Shown here: piece after piece, positions 7,076-13,192 of the stretch | Layout: each line of letters opens with the position of its first letter | Position numbering within the stretch: the stretch's first letter is position 1 | DNA from: Deltaproteobacteria bacterium | GTDB lineage: Bacteria > Desulfobacterota > Syntrophobacteria > BM002 | Length of the DNA stretch: 15,219 nucleotides | Reading direction: 5' to 3' | NCBI GenBank assembly: GCA_017861095.1 | Contig: JAGFXI010000013.1 | Span: 1-15,219 of the forward strand | Position numbers and translations under genes: made by a program | Notes under the pieces: generated by a model | The model's database searches: none | Told to the model about the DNA's origin: nothing | Seen by the model: the letters and a program-made list of their open reading frames with translations, nothing else

Positions 7076-7489
7076 CTACCGCACCACCTGCACCGAGCAG
7101 GAAGCGTGGGCCACAACCCTGCTGGCCACACTGCCCACCAGGAACCGGGCAAGCCCAGTCATGCCGCGATGGCCCATTACAATGAGGTCGGTCTTGGATT
7201 CCTCGGCGTACCTCACGATATTGTCTGCCGGTGAAGCGCCGACCTCCACCACGGTTTGACAGGTGAGGCCGGCCTGTTCCACGAGTTGTCTGCCCCTATT
7301 GACCGCTTTTTTCGCCTCGTCCTTGAGCTTGCTGGCATAAGAGATCGGGACCTCCTCCGCCACCCCTTCGAACTGAGCAGCCACGGACATAATGGTTAGC
7401 TGAGCTCCGAGCTGCTTGGCCATTTCAATAGCCTTTTCAAGGGCCTTGAAGGCAAATTCGGAAGAATCAACGGGCACGAGTATCTTCAT
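7076..7489 (-). CDS. Universal stress protein, UspA family, ATP-binding type
   Basis: This 137-residue single-domain Usp protein opens with MKILVPVDSSEF, where the Asp after the first strand contacts ATP. It ends with the ATP-binding signature G106-x2-G109-x9-G119-S120, so it belongs to the nucleotide-binding (MJ0577-like) branch rather than the non-binding UspA branch. Such proteins are cytosolic dimers that aid survival during starvation, anoxia or oxidative stress. The start at 7489 is chosen over an upstream in-frame ATG at 7513. A very strong Shine-Dalgarno, GAGGAGGTGG, lies in the complement of 7497-7506, right before it, and the family always begins with this first strand. No operon partner is intact; only a gene-tail remnant lies downstream. 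Confidence 0.95.
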   Translation of the reverse strand: MKILVPVDSSEFAFKALEKAIEMAKQLGAQLTIMSVAAQFEGVAEEVPISYASKLKDEAKKAVNRGRQLVEQAGLTCQTVVEVGASPADNIVRYAEESKTDLIVMGHRGMTGLARFLVGSVASRVVAHASCSVQVVR

Positions 7490-8206
7490 GGTCGATCCAC
7501 CTCCTCTCTTCACCGGGGACTGCAGGGTGGTCTTTCCCCTCGTTGGAGATCGAGGCAGCCGAAGGGCCGTTTGAACGGTCTCTCAGCCCAATGACGAATG
7601 GGCCCCGCATCGGACACACTTCGACAGTCTCAGCACCCGGCGTTTATGGTAGTAAAAGGGCTCATACGCAGACTCCCCATCACGGAGTCACGGTTAAGAG
7701 CAACAGATTGCAGCCCAACAGTCCAGGATCAGCGGCACGTCTCAACCACGGAGACAGGAGATACTTAAATGCTCATAAAAGAATTTTAGCTCGCCACCGC
7801 CCCTCTACTCAAGAAAAATATGGCGAGGCGTTTCGACTTCCCGCTTGCCGTCAGGAAACCCTCCTTAACCGGCATTATGGAGGAGATGCCAAGGGGGTGT
7901 GTGTGAAGCCGGCGAGGGCTATGAATTCGCCGAGATGAAAGGGGCTACACGGGTGCCACATTGCGATGTCGATGTAGCGCTGCGCGCCTCACTCCTCGCC
8001 CCCGATTCTCCCCCGGTCGGAAATCCTCGCCGCGAGTGCCTCCCGCTAACCGGCGAGAGGTACTTTTTCGCATTGCTTGGCCGCGGGTTCTCCGGCAGAA
8101 TGAGGAAGATTTTGCATTCAACGGTGCAAGCCGCTATCCACGACGAGTATCGTCGCGAGAACTATCGCGATCTTGAAGGGACAAAAGCTTCATCGGAGAG
8201 TGGCAG
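7490..8206. other. 717-base region without a recognisable gene
   Basis: Several open frames cross this region but none shows codon bias, a family motif or a good start. It presumably holds the UspA promoter (leftward) and the promoter of the ABM-like gene (rightward). Visible structure is limited. There is an imperfect palindrome GGCCGTTTGAACGGTC near 7566-7581, and two TCGCGA hexamers six bases apart at 8153-8158 and 8165-8170, about 40 bases before the ABM start. The hexamers could be an operator half-site pair. No tRNA, rRNA or CRISPR pattern was seen. Confidence 0.4.
7497..7506 (-). promoter_or_regulatory. Near-consensus Shine-Dalgarno for the UspA gene
   Basis: The complement reads GAGGAGGTGG, ending eight bases before the ATG at 7489. 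It is the strongest ribosome-binding site in the window. It decides the start, and it implies efficient translation of the stress protein. Confidence 0.8.
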
Positions 8207-8493
8207 GTGGCCATTCGAGTTCTCATACGGTGCGAGACCATTCCCGGAAACGAGTCATTGCTCTATGAACTTCTCATGAAAAATCGCACCAGACTCCTCG
8301 GCACGAAAGGCTACATCTCGGGCGAGACCTTGCATGCCCTGGATGATCCCACCAGTTTCCTCATCATCAGCACTGGGACTCCTTCGAACACCGGAATGCC
8401 TGGGTTAACTCCAAGAAGCGCAGAAAGACGCAGACCAAGATCGACAATCTCCTGAGAGCGCCCTCCGGTCACCACGCATACCTCTGTGCCTAG
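8207..8493 (+). pseudogene. Antibiotic biosynthesis monooxygenase (ABM)-domain gene with a -1 frameshift
   Basis: From GTG 8207 (GGAGAG six bases upstream) the frame encodes MAIRVLIRCETIPGNES onward to FLIIST, a typical dimeric alpha+beta-barrel start. After codon 56 the frame leaves the family pattern. From TGG at 8374 in the next frame, WDSFEHRNAWVNSKKR and on to a TAG at 8491 continues it. The W..FE.. .AW block is the normal central helix of ABM proteins. Joining the frames would need one extra base near 8373 and gives about 95 residues, the usual family length. Such small proteins are oxygenases of quinone-like or haem substrates, or stress-related electrophile handlers. It is either a recent pseudogene or a sequencing error. 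Without correction the product is an 82-residue protein with a nonsense tail. Confidence 0.75.
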
Positions 8494-8594
8494 CACCCCA
8501 TGTTGCTCAACAATCACCCTCGTGCGGGCGAATCGAGCGACCTGTGCAGCAAGACGCATCACGAAGTGGTGATAACCAAACATCAGTGATTTCA

Positions 8595-9074
8595 CTACAG
8601 GGTTTCCATTGCCTTGTAGGAGCTGTCTATCCGATCGCGCAGTAATAAGATTAACTTCTCTAATATTTTTGTCTTTATCTCCAGGTTTTTCGCAATGTAG
8701 TCTCTTAGCTTCGAACATTCTACGGAAACGAGGGTGGTAGTCGTGTAACATATGGCAGTACACATGTGCCGATGTTGCTCACCAAGCAGTGCGAACCAGC
8801 CACCCATGAGTCTTCTAGAGGGTGTTGCTCGAAACGTAAATACGGGTATCTTTGCCTTACGCTGATCTCCGATGTCGATAGTTCGTTCGAGAGTGACCTC
8901 TCCCTCCGCGAGAACGTATAATTTTTTGCCGACGCCACCTTGTGAATAGATACTATCACCGACATTGAATTTCTCGATGTTACATAGCTTGGCAATTGAC
9001 CTAATTTCCTTGTCGGAGAGCTCGCTGAATACCTCGCATTTCCGGAGGAGCTTCGATATCTTTTCTATATCCAT
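8595..9074 (-). CDS. Stand-alone cyclic-nucleotide-binding (CRP-fold) domain protein
   Basis: This 159-residue protein has one cNMP-type beta-roll (about residues 10-135) and a C-terminal helix (about 131-150). It starts with the usual LLRKCEVFSELSDKEI helix and has FNVGDSIYSQGGVGKKLYVLAEGEV (36-60). No helix-turn-helix follows, so it is not a full CRP/FNR regulator. The phosphate-binding cassette is odd. Where CRP has FGE.ALL..PR.A, this reads GGWFALLGEQHRHMCTA (91-107), so the glutamate that holds ribose is replaced. Binding of cAMP is therefore doubtful; it may be a ligand-free or different-ligand sensor acting on a partner protein. The start at 9074 has GAAGGA nine bases upstream; an in-frame ATG at 9140 only adds an unlike N-end. 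The gene is AT-richer than its neighbours, which hints at separate origin. It diverges from the NADH-module operon. Confidence 0.85.
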   Translation of the reverse strand: MDIEKISKLLRKCEVFSELSDKEIRSIAKLCNIEKFNVGDSIYSQGGVGKKLYVLAEGEVTLERTIDIGDQRKAKIPVFTFRATPSRRLMGGWFALLGEQHRHMCTAICYTTTTLVSVECSKLRDYIAKNLEIKTKILEKLILLLRDRIDSSYKAMETL

Positions 9075-9483
9075 TACAGTACATCCTTCGTCAAGAGAAT
9101 AAGTTATCGGTACTTCAGCCCATGCCGGACTGCGCGCCACTCGCTAAGCCCTTGGAGGACTGGACTTACAAATGACAGCCGCGATTCTCCGCGACATGAA
9201 GGAGTGAAAACACAAGTGAACCGCCGAGAAAAGGCATATAACGCCTTAAGACAATGCGCACGTGCCCGAATCGTATCGCTGTATCTTCAAACGGATTAAC
9301 GATATCCGAGCAATCCCGACACATTCGAGTCAATGCCACGCTATGAGAAGACTGCGAGAATGCGAAATCTATCGCTGCCTTTCACCTTAACTTATTGATA
9401 CTTGATTCATCAGTTACAAGATATACTATATCGATGTCGGCTGGTCAAGGAAATTGTTGCCTTCCACGGTGATATATATTAAA

Positions 9484-9545
9484 CTGACTGCTGTGCATGT
9501 CAGGTCTGGCGGCCTGACTGAGTAATCACCAGGGGAGTCAGTCAG
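9484..9545 (+). other. Nested hairpin in the operon leader
   Basis: An inner stem pairs GTCAGG (9499-9504) with CCTGAC (9513-9518) around an 8-base loop. An outer stem pairs CTGACTG (9484-9490) with CAGTCAG (9539-9545). The GGGGAG at 9532-9537 lies inside the outer stem's loop, and the outer right arm ends one base before an ATG at 9547. The layout could gate translation of the small frame or form part of a small RNA. Direction is assumed from the downstream ATG. Confidence 0.35.
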
Positions 9546-9546
9546 C

Positions 9547-9639
9547 ATGCCCTATGGAAAGAGACGTTCTCTGATGGACTCCTGCGGTCAGCGGGGGACT
9601 TGCAGCGGAATTCTGCGAGTGGACAGAGATTTTCCTTAA
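9547..9639 (+). CDS. Possible small ORF, 30 residues
   Basis: An ATG at 9547 opens a frame reading MPYGKRRSLMDSCGQRG and then TCSGILRVDRDFP, ending at TAA 9637-9639. A GGGGAG Shine-Dalgarno-like site (9532-9537) sits nine bases upstream. The peptide is basic at its start and has two cysteines six residues apart. It resembles no family I know. It may be a leader peptide, a small protein or a chance frame; its position after a hairpin is the main reason to list it. Confidence 0.22.
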   Translation: MPYGKRRSLMDSCGQRGTCSGILRVDRDFP

Positions 9640-9850
9640 CGGATGCCAGTATTTCCGTTGACCGTGGGAATTAACCGTAACGATTACGTATAGAGGAAAC
9701 AGGGCTTCCGTAACCTTTGTTTTTGCTAGCGGACAGGAAGTGGAGCGCGTTTTTCATCCGTGTTTTCTTCTATGTGAGAATTGAAAGATAAGCGAATTTT
9801 CTGCACGTCATTATGTAACTTTCAAGGAATGTTTCTTGGTAATGGCATAT

Positions 9851-9856
9851 TATAAT
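9851..9856 (+). promoter_or_regulatory. Candidate -10 box upstream of the NADH-module operon
   Basis: A perfect TATAAT lies 62 bases before the operon's first ATG. No good -35 hexamer is found at 16-18 bases spacing (the bases there are AATGTT-like), so an activator would be needed if this is a real promoter. Confidence 0.28.
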
Positions 9857-9918
9857 TCGGTTTGTATTCATTTAATTTGGCGGAACCTGGCGGTTGTTCA
9901 GCTAAATTTCACTGAGGA

Positions 9919-10488
9919 ATGGTCGAAATCCTAGTGGAGAATTCAGCTTCCGAATTGAGCTCTGTAGAAAGGGCAATGGTCCAAGACATCGCGGCCATGC
10001 TGCCTGCATTTGAACGGCACAGGGGCAACCTCATTCCTATTCTTCAGGCGATTCAGGAAAGGCATTCGTACCTGTCCGGCGCGGCCATGAAGATGGTCGC
10101 AAAGCACCTAGGCATTGGTCCCGGGGAGGTGTACGGGGTGGCCACCTTCTACAACCAGTTTCGCTTCCAACCTCCCGGCAGGCACCGGATCAAGGTCTGC
10201 CTGGGTACCGCCTGCCATGTGGCAGGGGGGGAAATTATCCTGGAAAACTTCGAACGCAAGTTGGGCATAAAGGACGGAGAAACCACAGCCGACCGCGAAT
10301 ACAGCGTAGAACGAGTCGTCTGCGTAGGATGCTGTGCCCTGGCGCCCGTGGCCTTGCTTGATGACGATGTTCTGGGACGCATGCTGCCGAGCAAGGTCGA
10401 GGGTTTATTTGTTCAGTTCGAGATTGAACGCCAGCGGCAGGAGCGGGAAAAAGTGGCGAGGGAATCCGGTGAACAAGCAAGAGATTGA
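9919..10488 (+). CDS. nuoE: NADH dehydrogenase/diaphorase subunit E (thioredoxin-like [2Fe-2S])
   Basis: This 189-residue protein is a NuoE/HoxE/HndA-type subunit. It has an N-terminal helical bundle (about 20-85) and then a thioredoxin-like ferredoxin domain. The [2Fe-2S] ligands are C94 and C99 in VCLGTACH, and C135 and C139 in VCVGCC. It would sit beside the F subunit as a [2Fe-2S] electron carrier of an NADH-oxidising module in the cytoplasm. The motif GEVYGVATFYNQF (69-81) is also typical. The C-terminus (165-189) is a charged coiled-coil-like extension. The ATG at 9919 directly abuts GAGGA (9914-9918), an unusually short spacing. An in-frame ATG at 9976 is the next option but would cut the first helix. 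The end overlaps the next gene by 20 bases, so the two are co-translated. Confidence 0.92.
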   Translation: MVEILVENSASELSSVERAMVQDIAAMLPAFERHRGNLIPILQAIQERHSYLSGAAMKMVAKHLGIGPGEVYGVATFYNQFRFQPPGRHRIKVCLGTACHVAGGEIILENFERKLGIKDGETTADREYSVERVVCVGCCALAPVALLDDDVLGRMLPSKVEGLFVQFEIERQRQEREKVARESGEQARD

Positions 10489-12418
10489 CGCACGCTTTGT
10501 ATCCATCCGCCGGGAGGCAGAACGACGCGCTGAGCACAGAAAGCGTGAGGCTATTCCCACCATCTACATCGTCATGTCGACCTGTGGACTCGCCTCCGGC
10601 GCGGCGGAAACAAAGCACGCCTTTGAAGAAGCGCTCTCCCATAAGGGGATTCAGGCGCGGATCGTCCCGGTTGGGTGTCTCGGCCATTGCTATGCAGAGC
10701 CCCTGGTCGTGATCGACCACCCTGCCTCGGGATTTCCGCCGATATGCTACCATCAAGTCTCCGCGGGAAGGGCGCGAGTCCTGGTCGGATCTTACCTGGA
10801 AGAAGGAGATCCGGTTCTCGAATACGTCCTGGGAGCCATGGAACGAAGCGATCTGATCCCGTCGGTGATGGACTTCCCGCGTTTCAGTCTGGAACAAAGA
10901 TTGGTGATGGAACACTGCGGTCACATCGATCCCGATGACATCTATCAATACATCGCCCTCGGTGGCTATTCCGCCTTGGCTCGGGTGCTGGCATCAGAGC
11001 CGGCTGAGATCATACACCTGATCGAGACCTCGGGGCTCCGCGGCAGAGGCGGTGCCGGTTTTCCTACCGGGCGCAAGTGGAGCCTTGCAAGGGCTTCCGA
11101 GACGGGCGGGAACATTGCCATCTGTAACGCCGACGAAGGAGACCCCGGGGCGTACGTGGACCGCACAATTCTCGAGAGCAACCCCCACCAGTTGCTGGAG
11201 GGTCTTGCCATCTGTGCGTACGCTGTGGGAGCGACCCAGGCCATTGTCTATGTCAGGGCGGAGTACCCCCTCGCCGTACAGACCGTCAAACGAGCAATCC
11301 GAAGCGCCAAAGAGCTTTCACTTCTCGGCCCCGGTATCCTGGGCACGCCATTTGATCTCGAGGTGTCAGTGTTCGAGGGCTCCGGGGCTTTCGTTTGCGG
11401 CGAAGAGACCGCCCTTATCCGCTCGATCGAAGGAAGGCGTGGAATGCCACAGCACCGACCGCCTTATCCTGTGGAAAAGGGCTTGTGGGGTCGACCGACC
11501 GTGGTGAACAACGTCAAGACCCTGTCGTCTTTGCCCTCTATTGTCCAGAAGGGTGGATCGTGGTTTCGAGCCATCGGCACCGCGAGCAGTCCCGGTACCG
11601 CGGTTTTTTCGGTGGTCGGAAACGTCAGGCACCCCGGACTTGTAGAAATTGCCATGGGAACAAGTCTCCGGACGCTCATTTTCGACGTATGCGGCGGAAT
11701 CCCCAACAAGAAGTCCTTTAAGGCGGTGCAGATCGGAGGCCCCTCCGGCGGCTGTCTCCCAGAAAGCTTCCTCGACACGCCAATCGACTTTGATTCCCTG
11801 AGACAGGCGGGAGCGATGATGGGCTCGGGCGGCATGGTGGTAATGGACGAAGATTCCTGCATGGTGGACGTAGCCCGCTATTTCCTCGACTTTACCCAAA
11901 AGGAATCCTGCGGCAAGTGCACCTTCTGCCGAATCGGCACCCGCCACCTCCTCAATATCCTGGACCGCATCACCAAGGGAGACGGCCGAAAGGAGGATGT
12001 GGAGCTTCTCGCGACCCTCAGTGAGGACATCAAGAACGGGTCGCTTTGCGGGCTCGGGAAAACTGCACCCAACCCCGTGCTCACTTCGCTCCGGTTTTTT
12101 CTGGATGAGTACGAGGCGCACATCAAGGAGAAGCGCTGTCCGGCGCTGAAGTGTCGATCCCTCACGGCGTACTACATCGACCTTGAAAAGTGCGCGCGCG
12201 GATGCGAAGTCTGTGTCGGTTGCTGCCCGGTGGAGGCGATTTTCACAACCAGAGGGCGAAAGAAAGGGATCGATCAGAAGCTGTGTGTCAAATGCGGGGA
12301 GTGTCTGGTGGCTTGCCCCCGGGAATACGATGCCGTAGTGAAGGTCTCGCCCCCCGGGCTGGCCCCCATCATTGAACGACCTCCTGATGAAGAAAAATCC
12401 GTGGGCGGCCAGGGCTAA
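10469..12418 (+). CDS. nuoF: NADH dehydrogenase/diaphorase subunit F, HydB/HndC type (FMN, NADH site, Fe-S)
   Basis: This 649-residue flavoprotein oxidises NADH or reduces NAD+. Its domains are, in order: thioredoxin-like [2Fe-2S] (about 30-120; C39, C70, C74); the NuoF core with glycine loop GRGGAGFPTGRKW (192-204), CNADEGDPGAY (219-229) and GSGAFVCGEETALI (304-317) for FMN and NAD(H); an SLBB domain (about 375-430); an N3-type [4Fe-4S] site (C481, C484, C487, C527); and a C-terminal 2x[4Fe-4S] ferredoxin (C575, C579, C582, C586; C606, C609, C612, C616). The tail makes it HydB/HndC-like rather than complex I NuoF. The first ferredoxin motif has C-x3-C instead of C-x2-C. The GTG start at 10469 has GAGGGA about four bases upstream and overlaps the E gene; a longer frame from ATG 10334 would overlap it by 155 bases and is rejected. 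Confidence 0.93.
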   Translation: MNKQEIDARFVSIRREAERRAEHRKREAIPTIYIVMSTCGLASGAAETKHAFEEALSHKGIQARIVPVGCLGHCYAEPLVVIDHPASGFPPICYHQVSAGRARVLVGSYLEEGDPVLEYVLGAMERSDLIPSVMDFPRFSLEQRLVMEHCGHIDPDDIYQYIALGGYSALARVLASEPAEIIHLIETSGLRGRGGAGFPTGRKWSLARASETGGNIAICNADEGDPGAYVDRTILESNPHQLLEGLAICAYAVGATQAIVYVRAEYPLAVQTVKRAIRSAKELSLLGPGILGTPFDLEVSVFEGSGAFVCGEETALIRSIEGRRGMPQHRPPYPVEKGLWGRPTVVNNVKTLSSLPSIVQKGGSWFRAIGTASSPGTAVFSVVGNVRHPGLVEIAMGTSLRTLIFDVCGGIPNKKSFKAVQIGGPSGGCLPESFLDTPIDFDSLRQAGAMMGSGGMVVMDEDSCMVDVARYFLDFTQKESCGKCTFCRIGTRHLLNILDRITKGDGRKEDVELLATLSEDIKNGSLCGLGKTAPNPVLTSLRFFLDEYEAHIKEKRCPALKCRSLTAYYIDLEKCARGCEVCVGCCPVEAIFTTRGRKKGIDQKLCVKCGECLVACPREYDAVVKVSPPGLAPIIERPPDEEKSVGGQG

Positions 12419-12463
12419 TCTCTTGGCTGTGCTCGGCCCGAACTCGTATGGACTTCAGCGACT

Positions 12464-13159
12464 ATGGTAACGATCGTGGTCGATACCAAAGAGATCCAGG
12501 CGGACGATGGGAAAAGCGTGCTTCAGACATGCCTGGAGCACGGTATCTTCATCCCCAACCTGTGCTTCATGAAGTCGAGGGAGCACCCCCACGCCTCGTG
12601 TAGATTGTGCTTCGTGGAGATCTACGGCATAGACCAGCCGGTCACCTCGTGCACTGAGAGAGTCCGTGAGGGCCTGGTGGTCTTGACTGCCACGGCGAGG
12701 GCGAGACGCCTCCAGCAGGCGGCGTTCAAATTGCTCATGTCCGCCCACCACTGCCGGCCGAAGGCCTGCCCGGTAAGGGGCGGTTGCCAACTCATTCGCA
12801 TCGCCAGACACTTGAAAGTCGGCCTGAATTCCCAGCCCCTGGAGCGTCTGGAAAGGGCCATCGACGAGGAAGTCGATCTCGGCCTGTTTACCTACTATCC
12901 ATTTCGCTGCGTGTTGTGCGGCAGGTGCGTTCACGTCTGCCGACAGAGAACCGGTCACAACCTTTTAACCTTCGCCGGAAGGGGTCTCAAGACGGTGGTC
13001 GCCTTGTTCGGTGGCGGAGATCTGGCGGCTGCGCCCTGTCGTCACTGCGGCGCCTGCGCCACCGTCTGCCCTACGGGGGCTCTGGTTCTGAAGGGGGAGC
13101 AGGGTCGAGCGGCGAGCGCCGACTCTTCTCTGCGAGCTCCCCAAATTCCTCCTCGGTGA
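12464..13159 (+). CDS. hoxU: HoxU/NuoG-N-terminal-like Fe-S diaphorase subunit
   Basis: This 231-residue subunit matches HoxU and the N-terminal part of NuoG or [FeFe]-hydrogenase. A plant-type [2Fe-2S] domain has C34, C46, C49 and C63. A His-Cys cluster motif follows at 95-108. Two [4Fe-4S] motifs then follow, C149-x2-C152-x2-C155-x3-C159 and C192-x2-C195-x2-C198-x3-C202-P. It would relay electrons from the FMN subunit to a partner enzyme. No H-cluster or molybdopterin domain is present. The His-Cys motif is unusual: the normal H-x3-C-x2-C-x5-C reads HHCRPKACPVRGGC here, keeping the last two cysteines but moving the first one two residues earlier. The ATG at 12464 has no clear Shine-Dalgarno and follows subunit F by 45 bases. 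About 28 residues after the last cluster look unstructured. Confidence 0.88.
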   Translation: MVTIVVDTKEIQADDGKSVLQTCLEHGIFIPNLCFMKSREHPHASCRLCFVEIYGIDQPVTSCTERVREGLVVLTATARARRLQQAAFKLLMSAHHCRPKACPVRGGCQLIRIARHLKVGLNSQPLERLERAIDEEVDLGLFTYYPFRCVLCGRCVHVCRQRTGHNLLTFAGRGLKTVVALFGGGDLAAAPCRHCGACATVCPTGALVLKGEQGRAASADSSLRAPQIPPR

Positions 13160-13162
13160 TGC

Positions 13163-13179
13163 GCGGGGACTGACCCCGC
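13163..13179. terminator. GC hairpin between convergent genes, possible terminator
   Basis: GCGGGG (13163-13168) and CCCCGC (13174-13179) form a perfect six-base stem with a five-base loop, in the 33 bases between the convergent HoxU-like and phosphorylase genes. Its place fits a shared bidirectional terminator. There is no clear T-tract on either side, so its efficiency is uncertain. Confidence 0.5.
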
Positions 13180-13192
13180 TCCATACCTTATG

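Larger units (their letters stand above)
9075..9918. other. 844-base AT-richer divergent region before the NADH-module operon
   Basis: No gene of normal size is present. Base composition is clearly lower in GC than the rest of the window. Visible elements are: a TTGAT direct repeat with a TGATTCATCA inverted pair at 9395-9413; a nested hairpin at 9484-9545; a possible 30-codon open frame at 9547-9639; an inverted pair CGTAA/TTACG at 9676-9688; and a TATAAT at 9851-9856. The region likely carries the promoters of both flanking genes and perhaps a small RNA or leader. None of these is proven by sequence alone. Confidence 0.5.

Noticed and set aside
7770..7790. Six-codon frame MLIKEF with an AGGAG upstream as a leader peptide
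   Set aside because: Too short to separate from chance, and no attenuator hairpin follows.
7543..7938. 131-codon open frame upstream of the ABM-like gene
   Set aside because: No codon bias, no ribosome-binding site and a low-complexity, proline- and arginine-rich product without motifs.
9889..9902. GG-N10-GC spacing upstream of the NuoE-like gene as a sigma-54 promoter
   Set aside because: Flanking bases (TGGCGG and CAGC) match the consensus poorly, and the implied transcript start would fall on the ribosome-binding site itself.
10334..10468. Upstream extension of the NuoF-like gene to the ATG at 10334
   Set aside because: It would overlap the NuoE-like gene by 155 bases in another frame, and the extra residues have no family match; the GTG at 10469 has a ribosome-binding site.
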